Shown: in pieces, positions 46,607 to 56,637 of the stretch
Layout of the letters: every line of letters begins with the position of its first letter
Numbering within the stretch: the stretch's first letter is position 1
From: Desulfobacter hydrogenophilus
GTDB taxonomy: Bacteria > Desulfobacterota > Desulfobacteria > Desulfobacterales > Desulfobacteraceae
Direction of reading: 5' to 3'
Assembly (NCBI RefSeq): GCF_004319545.1
Contig: NZ_CP036313.1
Span: forward strand, 4,342,501-4,406,500
DNA length: 64,000 nucleotides
Translations under genes and position numbers: made by a program
The notes under the pieces: generated by a model
Databases searched by the model: none
Seen by the model: the letters and a program-made list of their open reading frames with translations, nothing else
What the model was told of the DNA's origin: nothing

Positions 46607-46919
46607 ACCGCGCCTTTAGGCGCTTTTAAAAGACCGCTTTGAGCGGTTAACAATCAAGCCCCCAGTTTCACTGGGGGTCATGACTCACCCACAATCCATC
46701 CTTGAAGCTTTTGACCAGGTCCGCATCCTCAAGGATTTTTAAATGCTTGCTCGTGGTAGACTGGGCAATCCCCAGTAACTGTTGTATTTCACAGACACAG
46801 AAGGGACGCTTCTGGAGAATTTTCACCATTTTAACCCTGTTGGGATCGGATAATGCTTTCATGACTTTGATGAATGTTTTCATGACTGTATTCCCATCTA
46901 TGCATCCTGCTGTGTTTTA

Positions 46920-47416
46920 AGTTTGGCTGTAGGTTTCAAGTGTCTACTCTTTAATTTTGTTTCCGCTGGAACAGATTCTACCGATTTTACTTTCCGCTTG
47001 ATGGCCAAGGGCGGCGACCTCATTGCGCCATAACCTGCATTTTCCTTGAATCCGTAGTCAATGTCTGCAAGGTCTATGTTATTCTTCCAACGGTATTCTG
47101 TCTCACCATTGGTATGTTTTTCCTCCTACTTTTGCAAATCGTTAGATGTGAATATATAAATTCAGATCTCAATTGTCAAGCAATGGCCAAAAAATTTTTA
47201 ACCGCTCAGGCTCACGCTTACCTGTCCTTCGCAAAAATTAATCCGTGATAAATTTGTTGAAAAAATATTCTCCTCTGTGGAGCGATTGAATGAAAGACCC
47301 TCTGCCAAATTCATTAAAAACGGCGGATTCAATGTGAAATATTTGATTGAGGTCTATTCTAACCACAGATCAGCAAAGACCGTTACATGCTTTTGATATC
47401 AGAACGATTTGAGTTT
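46920..47416. other. Region of unassigned reading-frame remnants
   Basis: No gene can be supported. On the minus strand a frame from about 47120 reads EYRWKNNIDLADIDYGFKEN and GYGAMRSPPLAIK without a start. On the plus strand 47250-47400 reads FVEKIFSSVERLNERPSAKF and VKYLIEVYSNHRSAKT without a start. Both look like fragments of genes broken by transposition; families not recognised. Confidence 0.35.
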
Positions 47417-48395
47417 TCAGGCCACTTTCTTCCACTCGTATCGATGATGTAACCCACCAATGCGCGGCAAATCGATTATCTTACATTTACCGACAGGTCT
47501 GGGTTGAACTGGCCGACCGTTTGGCGTATTTTTTCCAAGGCTCAGATGCGTTCTGTCGTTATGATAATATTGGAAATACGCGCAAAGAATGTTTTTCAGA
47601 TGTCCTTGGTTCAATACGATGACATGGTCTGCACATTCTCGCCTGATTGATCCGATTACCCGTTCAACAAACGGGTTTTGCCAAGGGCTGCGCGGAGCCG
47701 AGATCACTTCTTTGATGCCCATGTTTTTTACTCGATTGCGGAAGAAAACGCTATAGATCGAATCCCGATCCCGCATCAAATACTTCGGTGCCGTATCCCA
47801 GGGGAAGGCTTCCACAATCTGTTGGGTTGTCCACTCGGCCGTCGGATTTGAGGTTATACTGAAATGTACGACTTTGCGGCGGCTGTGGTTAAGGATCACC
47901 AGGACAAACAGAATATTAAGGGTGACTGTCGGAATAGTGAAAAAATCAATCGAACACTTATTGACATGATTTTTCAGAAAAGTCCGCCAAGTCTGAGACG
48001 GCTTTAAATTCGGCAGACGTCGGGGCATCAGGTTCGATACTGTTCGCTCGGAAACCTCAAACCCCAGCCTGAGCAATTCCCCATGAATCCTGGGCGCACC
48101 CCAGTTTGGATTAGCTGCAAGCCAGCCTCCTGACCAGATCACGAATTTCACGACTGACTTGAGGCCTTCCCGGGCCTTTGGATTTAAATTTCCAGAAAAG
48201 TTTGAAACCCTTACGATGCCAGTGGATAACCGTATCTGGCTTTACAATGATGAGAGATTTGCGCCAAGGAGTCCAAATTCGGGAAAGCAAAACCCAGAAG
48301 AGCTGATCCGCCATTCGAATTTTTAGCCGCTTGTTCGTCCTTTTCATTACGGCCAGTTGTTGGCGAAGCGCGAGGTTTTCGGCAGCAAGATTCAA
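47417..48395 (-). pseudogene. Integrase-core transposase, frameshifted
   Basis: Two overlapping frames make one protein. The first (48395-48111) reads ENLALRQQLAVMKRTNKRLKI to REIRDLVRRLACS. The second (to 47417) resumes ANPNWGAPRIHGELLRLGFEVSE and holds the rve integrase core with MRDRDSIYS, SAPRSPWQNPFVERVIGSIRREC and HNDRTHLSLG. An extra base at the joint (about 48115) breaks it. Related to IS3/IS481-like integrase-core transposases; ends not determined. A second small fragment of the same family is at 51119-51313. Confidence 0.8.
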
Positions 48396-48817
48396 AGTGA
48401 CTTTGAGCTTCAGCTATATGAACAAAACAAGATTTCCAAATATTTTTAGCATGATTTTAACTTGACAGGCGCATGCAAATTTGTCAATACTTTCAGAAAG
48501 TACGAATACTTGCGAAGGACACGTAACGCAAATACCACCGAACATTTAGAAGAATAATCTCTTTTTCAAAATGACGCCACTTGAACGAATCTGTCGAATT
48601 CATCAATACATTTCCCCCGGTATTTGAGTTTGAGGAAATGCTTTTAACATGGATTCAGAATTCTTTGCAACAGAACCTTAAAAAGAACATTTATATCAAA
48701 ATCCAGCCTCTAATTAAACGCTGGAAAAGCGACACTTATGTCTATTATGTATCGCCGAGAACATTGTGAATAAAGGCGTTAACTACTTCTGATATTAATA
48801 ATGTCAGTTCAAATATT
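48396..48817. other. Intergenic region between two IS remnants
   Basis: A 62-codon plus-strand frame at 48581-48769 (VFEFEEMLLTWIQNSLQ...) has no recognisable motif, and I cannot support it as a gene. The stretch ends at the left terminal repeat of the next element. Confidence 0.35.
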
Positions 48818-50666
48818 GGGGTTGATCATAAGATCGGCCATTCTCACTAACTCACCATTTTTATTCTACTTCTTGGCCTTGCAGGTAAAGGCATATTTTC
48901 AACAAGCCATTCAAACATGTTGATCGGTTTGTTTTCAAAAAATCGTTCTGCCGCAGTGGTCCCGTCAAGCCTTTTTAAATGGAAGTTATGAATTACCGTC
49001 AAACCCTTCATTTTTCGATCACTCAGGCGGTGCATTCCATGGTGATGCAAAGATAGTTGAGCATTTCGTCCTTCTACACAGGAACTTGATCTTTGAAAAA
49101 GTCCAGCACACTCCTTGGCAGTTCTTACCATAGAGTCGATTTCACAATCATCAAATCCGGAAAGAGGCCCGGTTTTGTCCTTCAAGACTGAAAGTAATTC
49201 CTGTGATTTTTGTCGAATTTTCCCTCTTTGTTCGGGGTCCGTCTCCTTTTGGGCAACTTTGTGGAGGTAAAAGCCCGGAATCAACCAGTTGTGCATTAAT
49301 TCGCGTTGGTCATCAGTCAAAGCCATCTTGTTGACAAGCGATTCGACCATCCAAAAAAAAAATGCAATGGTTGCTGTCATCTTTTCGGTGACGCGCCAGG
49401 CCTTCTCAATTCGTTCCTTGCATCGATCTGCCAAGTCTTCTGTCTCTTCCCGGATTTAATTAAAACACCCTTTCAGTTGAATACTTACAGAGGCTGAGTC
49501 CCGCCTTGCACCTGTGAGAGAGTCGTAGGGATGATAAGCCGTGCTTATTTCCTTTCTTGCTTTTGAAACAGTTTCCCGGTTTCCCCTTGTCTTATCCAGA
49601 GAGGCTCTTGCTTCTTGTTCTTTTTTCTGACAAATGGAGATTCTTTTATCAAAGTCGGGATGCCTGCCAACGGGCCGTTTAACAAGGTTTTCAAAATCTT
49701 CTTTACTTTTCAGTGCCCCATGGACTGTCTTTTCACTTTTTTCATGTTCTTTTTCGGCCTTTCGGATTGCGGCAGAGAGTGGAGCTCCGGTTCCCCTGCT
49801 GATTTCATACATTACATGAAAAAGATCTGGGGAGTGATGGCCGTTCAGACCTTTGGTAACATGATAGATCAGTCCTTTCCCCTCATCGCTGGTACCCTGG
49901 AGAACCTTGACGGGGAGATTAGCAATCGCCTCGATCACCGCCTGGTTCCAGGTATCTCCCGAGCGATTCTTTTCATATCTTTCAAGGATGATATAGTTGG
50001 AGTCAGGCTCAATAGCCACAAGGCAGATCTGAGGATGAAAGGTTTCGTCTTCACACAGGGTGATCCGTTTTTCAGGCATCAGTATTGAAAGACGAGCTTT
50101 TTCCATATCACCGAACTGGCCTATCATGATGTCTATTTCATCCGAAATCTTTTGATGGGTGCCGTAGGATGAAGCCACAAAGCTTGATAATTGGGTTAAC
50201 TCCAGGAAGTTAGATATATTCCGAAGGCTGGCACAACCTACCTTGGTGAATTCAAAATGGAGAGCCTGAATCAGGATATGTAAAAATTTAACCCCTGCCG
50301 GGCTCTCAAAAAAAGAGACCATGGACGGATCCGCATCAATTCGGTTCATACGGTTCAGCCAATTTTGGAGCGTCGTACGGGGAACACCGTTATCTTTAGC
50401 AAACTCCCGCTGGCTGAGTTTTTCTTTGTGGGTTTGAAAATCAATAATTTTCATGGAGACGTCGTCTCTATCCCACCTCTTTTTCAGATTTGCTTTTTGA
50501 GAAGACTCAGAGTATGTAATGGTCATGCTCGGTCTGTTGTTCCTTTATTTAGAATAGTTTTTGTTGGCGCAATATCTATTCTCAGACCGGGCTATTTTTG
50601 TCTATCTATTTTTCTCATAAATTTATTTTCTTTTGCTACCCCGTGGCCCATCTTATGATCAAGCCC
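48818..50666 (-). mobile_element. Insertion sequence of about 1.85 kb with 22-bp imperfect ends
   Basis: The ends read inward GGGGTTGATCATAAGATCGG at 48818 and GGGCTTGATCATAAGATGGG from 50666, an inverted repeat with about three mismatches over 22-25 bp. The element carries one large broken transposase gene. The right end joins directly to the IS66 remnant, which lacks its 5-prime part. No target duplication is evident. Confidence 0.75.
48847..50526 (-). pseudogene. Large transposase-like protein split by an in-frame TAA
   Basis: From the start at 50526 (N-terminal HTH: KLSQREFAKDNGVPRTTLQNWLNRM near residue 40) the frame is open for 356 codons to TAA at 49458-49456. It then continues in the same frame through LADRCKERIEKAWRVTEKM to KMVS at 48847, 559 codons in all. 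A catalytic-type segment is ITLCEDETFHPQICLVAIEP, and SSSCVEGRNAQLSLHHHGMHRLS occurs near the end. It resembles a group of transposase-like proteins of unclear family (possibly DUF6399-related; not certain). One nonsense change inactivates it. Confidence 0.65.
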
Positions 50667-51082
50667 GCTAAACCGATACTGGATGAATTCAAATTATGGC
50701 TTGATGTCATGGTTGAAGCCGCTCCACCAAAAAGTTTGCTGGGAAGGCTGTTAACTACGCCCTGAATCAATGGCATCGACTTATTGTCTATGCAGATACG
50801 GCATACGTCACTTTGGACAACAATATGGCGGAAAATACCATCCGTCCTTTTGTGATCGGCAGAAAGAACTGGCTGTTCTCAGCAAGTCCTGAAGGGGCCG
50901 CTGCCAGCGCAGCGTTATATAGCTTGATTGAAACCGCCAAGGCAAATGGACTTGAACCATATTGGTATCTTCGTTACCTCCTCGAAAAACTCCCCGATGC
51001 CATGACCGAAGACGATTATAAATCCCTGCTGCCTCAGTACCTCGACAGGGCCTCTCTTGCCGGTCCTCCTCATATCTCATGA
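50667..51082 (+). pseudogene. IS66 TnpC C-terminal remnant
   Basis: The reading PILDEFKLWLD and APPKSLLG shifts by one base near 50745, then continues NYALNQWHRLIVYAD, NMAENTIRPFVIGRKNWLFS, ASAALYSLIETAKANGLEPY and YLRYLLEKLPDA. These are unmistakable IS66 transposase sequences, including the ENxxRP region. The 5-prime part is missing at the edge of the neighbouring element. Non-functional. Confidence 0.85.
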
Positions 51083-51118
51083 TTGACCGTACCTGACAAG
51101 ATGCGGTTCATTAAGCGC

Positions 51119-51313
51119 TTACGGGAGAGCACCCTTTTTTGTCAAAAAAAAAGTATATAAATCCCGATCCCGCGTCAAATACTTCGATGCCGTATCCCAG
51201 GTGAAGGCCTCTACAGAAATTTGCCATAATGATAGAACCTGCGCCCAAGTGTATTCAGCCGGATCTGACAGTGGATTCCCTTTATTCCAACAAGCATATA
51301 GTGGAAATACCAC
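51119..51313 (-). pseudogene. Fragment of integrase-core transposase
   Basis: VEAFTWDTASKYLTRDRDLY corresponds closely to VEAFPWDTAPKYLMRDRDSIY in the transposase at 47417-48395. Only this middle segment remains, with unrelated sequence on both sides. Confidence 0.7.
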
Positions 51314-51511
51314 TAATGTTAAAACATACGTTGAACAATGGCATCCGCTAAATTGACGTGCTGGGGATTTTCATCCAAATGTTTAATTGCACTCTATTTT
51401 GCTTGTTTTGAAGTATGTCTTGAAAATAATTTTTTTTGCATATAAGTTTCGAATATATTCCATCGCCAAGCTTTTTATTAAAAAACTTGAAACCTACAGG
51501 AGCGATCCAAC

Positions 51512-53164
51512 ATGAAAATGCACCCACTCGCCGGAGAAATAGCACCGAAATCTGTGCTGGCCAACATTCCAAGGCTCGTTTCATCCTACTACACCCATCA
51601 ACCGGACGTTTCTAAGTCGAACCAGCAAGTCGTTTTCGGAACATCGGGCCACCGGGGCTCGTCACTAAAAAACAGTTTCAACCAAGATCACATTCTGGCC
51701 ATCAGCCAGGCCCTTTGTGAATATCGAACATCCCAGCATATTGACGGGCCGCTCTTCATGGGTATAGATACCCATGCCCTCTCCGAACCGGCCCTGGCCA
51801 GCGCACTCGAAGTCTTTGCCGCTGCCGGTGTGACCGTCATGATCTCCAAGGGACTGGGCTATACGCCTACACCAGTCATTTCGCATGCCATCTTGACCTT
51901 CAATAAAAACAGACAGAAAGGCCTGGCCGACGGTGTGGTCATCACCCCCTCCCATAATCCCCCTGAAGATGGCGGGTTCAAATACAATCCTCCCCATGGC
52001 GGGCCGGCGGGTAATGAGATCACCCAGCGCATTGCTGACAGGGCTAACCAAATCCTGGAAAATGGTCCGGATCAGGTCAAACGAATGTCTTTTGAAAAAG
52101 CGCTCAAAGCCGATACGACCCACGAATATGACTACATAACCCCCTATGTGGCGGATCTTGCCAACGTGGTCGACATGGAGGTGATCGCCGAATCCGGGCT
52201 CACGCTTGGTGTGGATCCCCTGGGAGGGGCCGCCGTACACTACTGGGCGCCCATTGCCGAACGCTACGGGCTTTCCCTTGAGATCATCAACCCGTTCGTG
52301 GATCCTACTTTTGCGTTCATGACCCTGGACAAAGACGGTAAAATCCGCATGGACTGTTCTTCACCCTTTGCCATGCAGGGGCTGATCAAACTCAAAGATA
52401 AATTTGACATCGCTTTTGGCAATGATACGGATGTCGATCGCCACGGGATTGTCACCAAAAGCGCCGGACTGCTCAATCCCAATCATTATCTATCTGTGGC
52501 GATATGGTACCTGTTTCAAAACAGACCCGACTGGAGTCAATCGGCCGCCGTGGGTAAAACACTGGTATCCACCTCAATGATCGACCGGGTCACGACGCAT
52601 CTTGGGAGAAAGTTGTCTGAAGTGCCCGTGGGCTTTAAATGGTTCGTGGATGGACTGATGAGTGCTGAAATCGGTTTCGGCGGCGAAGAAAGCGCCGGGG
52701 CGTCGTTTTTGCGCAGGGACGGCTCGGTGTGGACCACGGATAAGGACGGCATTATCATGGATCTTTTAGCCGCTGAAATCATGGCCAAAACCGGCAAAAA
52801 TCCGGGTGAAATATACACGTCGCTCGAGGAACAATTTGGTACTTGTGTTTATGAGCGTATCGATGCCCCGGCAACTGCCGAACAAAAGGCGGTTTTAACG
52901 AAACTCTCCCCCGAAACAATTACCGCCAAGGAACTGGCCGGAGAGCCGATCCTGGCCAAACATACCCGCGCACCGGGCAATCAAGCCCCTTTGGGGGGGC
53001 TAAAAGTGGTCACGGAAAACGGCTGGTTCGCCGCCCGACCATCCGGCACCGAAGATATTTATAAAATTTACACCGAAAGTTTCAAAGACAAGACGCACCT
53101 GCAACGTATTCAGCAAGAGGCTCAGACCATTGTCAGTGCGGCATTTCAAGTGGCGGGTGTTTAA
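51512..53164 (+). CDS. pgm: Phosphoglucomutase (alpha-D-glucose phosphate-specific)
   Basis: This 550-residue enzyme interconverts glucose-1-phosphate and glucose-6-phosphate. [17 protein letters not shown] is near residue 42, the phosphoserine loop is in [25 protein letters not shown] near 143, the metal loop [11 protein letters not shown] is near 303, the sugar-binding loop [24 protein letters not shown] is near 390, and the phosphate loop [17 protein letters not shown] is near the C-terminus. Length matches E. coli Pgm (546). AGGAG lies upstream of the ATG. It stands alone beside the IS graveyard. Confidence 0.96.
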   Translation: MKMHPLAGEIAPKSVLANIPRLVSSYYTHQPDVSKSNQQVVFGTSGHRGSSLKNSFNQDHILAISQALCEYRTSQHIDGPLFMGIDTHALSEPALASALEVFAAAGVTVMISKGLGYTPTPVISHAILTFNKNRQKGLADGVVITPSHNPPEDGGFKYNPPHGGPAGNEITQRIADRANQILENGPDQVKRMSFEKALKADTTHEYDYITPYVADLANVVDMEVIAESGLTLGVDPLGGAAVHYWAPIAERYGLSLEIINPFVDPTFAFMTLDKDGKIRMDCSSPFAMQGLIKLKDKFDIAFGNDTDVDRHGIVTKSAGLLNPNHYLSVAIWYLFQNRPDWSQSAAVGKTLVSTSMIDRVTTHLGRKLSEVPVGFKWFVDGLMSAEIGFGGEESAGASFLRRDGSVWTTDKDGIIMDLLAAEIMAKTGKNPGEIYTSLEEQFGTCVYERIDAPATAEQKAVLTKLSPETITAKELAGEPILAKHTRAPGNQAPLGGLKVVTENGWFAARPSGTEDIYKIYTESFKDKTHLQRIQQEAQTIVSAAFQVAGV

Positions 53165-53484
53165 AAAGAAGTTAAGACCGATGAAACCTTCGGCTATCGT
53201 CTTAAGGGTTTGAACTGTCCCAACATTACTCCAATGAAAGAGAACCTTACGATGAAGAGGTTGTTGGCTGTTATTTTTTTTACCACGGAAACCTGGCGAA
53301 TGCATTCGGGCGATAAAAATGGCGCTTCGCTCTGCTTTTTTTGCCGCAGGTAATTTGCGACGTTCAGCAGTGGCAAAAAATATATTGCCGGGCGCAAAGG
53401 GAGAGGAGGTGACATTGAGAGCAATTGAGTAACGGAAGAACACATAATTTAAAACATCTTTAATGCTTTCACAAAAAAATTAAA
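53165..53484. other. Intergenic region after pgm
   Basis: TTAAGACCGAT and ATCGTCTTAA just after pgm could form a weak terminator hairpin (53173-53205). No supported gene follows. Confidence 0.35.
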
Positions 53485-53786
53485 ACTCGACTATCAAGTG
53501 TTTCATATAACAGCCATGGGCTGACTTGGTCTATCAATACCGAGGTTCAACCCACAACAAAGCATGAAAGTAATTCAGCAACTTATTGGAACTTTCATAT
53601 AAAAAAAATAGACTTATATTAATTAACATTTTTACAACTCTAACAAAAAGCATGCTGTCTTGGCATTATTCTTAATAACCTATTATAATATCAAATTTTT
53701 ATATTTTAAAAATATTTTTTACCTACGAAAACGCTCACTTCCAAGGCTTGTGGTTACAGGGTTGAAAAAAAACTTGATAGTCGAGT
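53485..53786 (+). repeat. 15-bp inverted repeat bracketing the PEP-CTERM leader
   Basis: ACTCGACTATCAAGT at 53485-53499 is exactly complementary to ACTTGATAGTCGAGT at 53772-53786, with A/T runs around both. The right arm ends five bases before the ribosome site AGGAG of the PEP-CTERM gene. In RNA it could close a loop of about 270 bases next to the ribosome site; in DNA it could be the ends of a small mobile element. Confidence 0.7.
53503..53603. repeat. Structured repeat, third copy
   Basis: Read on the minus strand this is almost identical over about 95 bases to unit 1 at 19213-19312 (shared blocks TATATGAAAGTTCCAATAAG, CTTTGTTGTGGGTTGAACC, GGTATTGATAGACCAAGTC). It lies 200 bases before the PEP-CTERM start and has the same orientation relative to it as the other copies have to the peroxidase gene. 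Confidence 0.85.
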
Positions 53787-53803
53787 AAAAAGGAGATTTG
53801 GTT

Positions 53804-54478
53804 ATGAATAAAAGAAATACAATATGTTTACTCATGGTTTTGTTTTTCGTTGCAGTTGTAACTTGCCAAGCCAACGCAGACCCCATATTGCTTGATATTG
53901 GCGCAACAGGTCAGGACATTCAAAATGGCTGGACAGGATTAACAAATGAAAATTCAATATCTGTTGCCAGTGATTTTGCAGCTATAGGTAATATGGTATC
54001 GATTGATATTGGTGTAAATCAATATAGAAACCGGGGAGACATCAGCAGTGATCCTTTAGGTGACGTCATAGAGGATTTTGGTTTTATCGGAAGTGATTCT
54101 ACTTCAATTATTTTTAGTAATCTGGCGGCAGGCGATTATCAGTTAACTGGATATCACAATGATCTTTATTTTTCCGGACAATTTAAATTTTCTGCCTCGA
54201 GCATTACTGGAGTTACTATTTCAGATCTCTCCAATGCACAAAATATCATTTCCGGAACCACAACACCAGTTACGAGTTTAGTTACTTTTTCAAGCAACGG
54301 AACAACCGACGTTGAACTGTTTTTTTCAAAGGCTGCAGCTAATAGTGTTGGTATTGTATTTAACGGCTTGGAACTTGATAGGACCGTTAGCCCAGTTCCA
54401 GAACCATCCACACTAAGCCTCCTTGGCACTTGCATGATTGGCCTGATCGTTTTCGGTCGACGTAAAAGAATCTGCTAA
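53804..54478 (+). CDS. PEP-CTERM-anchored secreted protein
   Basis: This protein of about 224 residues has a signal peptide (MNKRNTICLLMVLFFVAVVTCQANA) and a C-terminal PEP-CTERM tripartite tail: VPEPSTLSLLGTCMIGLIVF then GRRKRIC. Such proteins are sorted and cleaved by exosortase in organisms that make exopolysaccharide. The middle is a beta-rich, Ser/Thr/Asn-rich domain of unknown function. AGGAG at 53791-53795 decides the ATG at 53804. Exosortase itself is not in the window. Confidence 0.88.
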   Translation: MNKRNTICLLMVLFFVAVVTCQANADPILLDIGATGQDIQNGWTGLTNENSISVASDFAAIGNMVSIDIGVNQYRNRGDISSDPLGDVIEDFGFIGSDSTSIIFSNLAAGDYQLTGYHNDLYFSGQFKFSASSITGVTISDLSNAQNIISGTTTPVTSLVTFSSNGTTDVELFFSKAAANSVGIVFNGLELDRTVSPVPEPSTLSLLGTCMIGLIVFGRRKRIC

Positions 54479-54486
54479 GGTTATTG

Positions 54487-56627
54487 GTGACCCGCCAGGG
54501 TCGGCCTTTCCTTTTCACCGTTATCAAAGTGGCCGGCCTTGGATTTCTGGACTCCACATTCGGGGCTTCCCGGCAAGCGACACTGGACACTGCCGGCACC
54601 GAATTTGTCAACATGTCTGCCGATATTTCAGCAACTCGGGTACGGTTGTGATGAGCGTTACCTCCAGCGATGCCCCCAATTCGGACACCTTGGCGTCGGC
54701 GGGTACTGAAATAGTCGAGACGGTTACGCCGGGGTTCACGGATGGTGAAGTGGTCAAGACCAAGTTACAGACCGGAGTCGACCTAAACGGTGCAGTATCC
54801 ATCATTCCAACGACCCTCTGTCCCGGTAAAGGTTCTTTTCCCGATGCTGATTGTTTGATCAAATATGGTGCGGAAGATCTGTTTCTCCTGTTCGGCAAAG
54901 GTGTTCGTCAGTCGGGCGACACCGCAGCCACCTGCGTCTTGAGTGGTCCGGCCCAGAAGTGGAAGGAAGCCCAGATCAAAGATATTGGCTTTGGGCATTT
55001 CGATGGTCTGGCCACGACCAGCCGCGTTTCTTTGGTGAGCTTCCCTTCAAGGGTAAATCCACCCCTGGTGGACTATCAGACCGGGGCAATCACGGCGAGC
55101 GATTTGAATTTTCCTTTACAGTCCATTGAAAACTACATTGGCTACTACTTCCAAACCCAATCGCTTTGGCCGGTTCTTGACCACGAATTCAAAGTTGGGC
55201 CGAAAGATATTGTCAATCAACTGATCACGGATTTTAGTAAACCCACACCAGTGGCCTACACGCTCGCCATCTTCAAGATGCCGGGGTACAAAGAGGGCCA
55301 TTCCATCGCACCTTACGGCGTGGAAACGGTGAATGCCACTGAGTCACGCATTATCGTGTATGACAACAACTTCCCCAAACAGCGCCAGTATATCACCGTC
55401 GACATGGCGGCCAACACCTGGCGCTACGTAACAGCATCCACACCCGGCGAACCGTCCGATGTCTACTTTGACACGGCGAGTGGGAAAACCTCTGGTGGTT
55501 TGAGTATCCTGCCCACCAACGCCGGCTTACGGGCTGCCGCCACTGGCATGGTGGCGGGGACTCTCACCTTTCAATCTTCCGGTGAGGGGGCTATCCTGGT
55601 TGAAAATGACGAGGGCCAGGCCACCGGCTATGCCTTCGACATCGAAGAAGACATCAACGAAATCCCAGATGCCGAGCTGTTCTACTTCAAAGGCGAGCTA
55701 TGCTTCGATGTTCTACCCCGCATCAAGGTACCTTTTTTCGAAGCCGATGATACCCTCTATTCGGTCTTCATCAGCGGTAAGAAAATCGACGATATCGCCC
55801 AGGGCTCGCTGACGATAACGGGTGCAGGATTTGCAATCGGCGTGAACGACGTCAACCTCGTCCCCGACGAATTCTTTGAATTTAAGCTTAACCCCGATGG
55901 CGACCACATCTCCTTTACGGCCACGGAGACGGGAGAGACTCCCAGGCATTTATATCTCCTACGATCATATCTCCGACGACGATCCGAGCATCATCTTTGA
56001 CGTAGAGGGTGTAACCCTCCATGCAGGTGAGACGGTTTGGCTGGATCTCGAACCTGATCAAGAACGCATCTACGTTGAGGATACGGGTGCAGAGGATTAG
56101 CAGTTCGACATCACCATGACCATGATCTGGCCCAATGGCAATGAGGAAGAGTACACCGAGATGATCCATATCCCGGCAGGCTCCTCGAACGCTTTCATCG
56201 ACTTTGGCGCCTAGGACGGTCTGGGTGACCCGGCCATCTACATCGATGATGTCTTGCAAAATTCGTTGATCAACCATCGTCTCAAGTTGGAAAGCGCGAC
56301 CGGCACCTATGATTTCCCCCCCCCCCCCCCGGCCTAATGCGCCGGCCGGTGTCTACCACCTTCGGCGGCAACGCGGATGATATCATCGACGGCGGCAGAG
56401 GAGCTGATGTCATTTACTGTGGTAACGGTTCGGACTACCTGGATGGGAACTCCGGCGCTGATATTCTCCGTGGTGATCAAGACGATGACGATCTGTTTGG
56501 CGGTTTAGGCCAAGACCAACTTTTTGGCAACAACGGCAATGATAATCTTGATGGTGGTAAAGCCAAGGACTTCTGCGACGGTGGTCGAGGCGACGATGGG
56601 ATCGTTAATTGCGAAAGCACACATTGA
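54487..56627 (+). pseudogene. Decayed RTX-like calcium-binding secreted protein
   Basis: A broken gene in several frames. From 54487 the reading holds GLGFLDSTFGASRQATLDTAG; a one-base shift near 54630 moves into the long frame 54648-56000 (NSDTLASAGTEIVETVTPGF; beta-rich repeats). Another shift near 55940 leads to YISYDHISDDDPSIIFDVEG, which meets TAG at 56098 and 56212. After a C15 tract the final frame carries hemolysin-type Ca2+ repeats: GGNADDIIDGGRGADVIYCG and GGLGQDQLFGNNGNDNLDGG. An intact product would be about 710 residues. Either a dead gene or a tract-switched one with extra lesions. Confidence 0.7.
56316..56330 (+). repeat. C15 homopolymer tract within the RTX-like gene
   Basis: Fifteen consecutive C residues separate the upstream reading (ESATGTYDF) from the Ca2+-repeat reading. 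With 13 or 16 C the two would be in frame; with 15 they are not. Long C tracts slip during replication, so length may vary among cells. Confidence 0.8.
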
Positions 56628-56637
56628 TACATTGACA

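Larger units (their letters stand above)
46061..46685 (+). mobile_element. IS200/IS605-family element inserted in the arsR-like gene
   Basis: The element carries only a TnpA gene, as IS200 does. Its ends have the expected imperfect palindromes rather than inverted repeats: CCTCCACCTCCGGTGGAGG at 46072-46090 and CCCCCAGTTTCACTGGGGG at 46659-46677. Other hairpins (GCGCCTTTAGGCGC and ACCGCTTTGAGCGGT) follow tnpA. No target duplication is seen, as expected for single-strand transposition. Exact edges are inferred from the split host gene. Confidence 0.88.
45901..46883 (-). pseudogene. ArsR-family regulator split by IS200
   Basis: The 5-prime part (46883-46686) encodes MKTFIKVMKALSDPNRVKMVKILQKRPFCVCEIQQLLG, then QSTTSKHLKILEDADLVKSFKDGLWV: a winged HTH with a CVCE metal(loid)-binding cysteine pair near residue 30. 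The 3-prime part (46059-45901) resumes NYVLSDGDDSPFAASMIGNLKHWL, the usual C-terminal end of these regulators, and ends DKASKN. The IS200 element separates them between V and N. The intact gene would be about 119 codons and head the permease operon. Loss of a repressor would be expected to derepress it, or the IS may break transcription. Confidence 0.85.

Noticed and set aside
53000..53445. Minus-strand frames overlapping the end of pgm
   Set aside because: They have no recognisable motif and overlap the C-terminal coding of pgm with its conserved phosphate loop.
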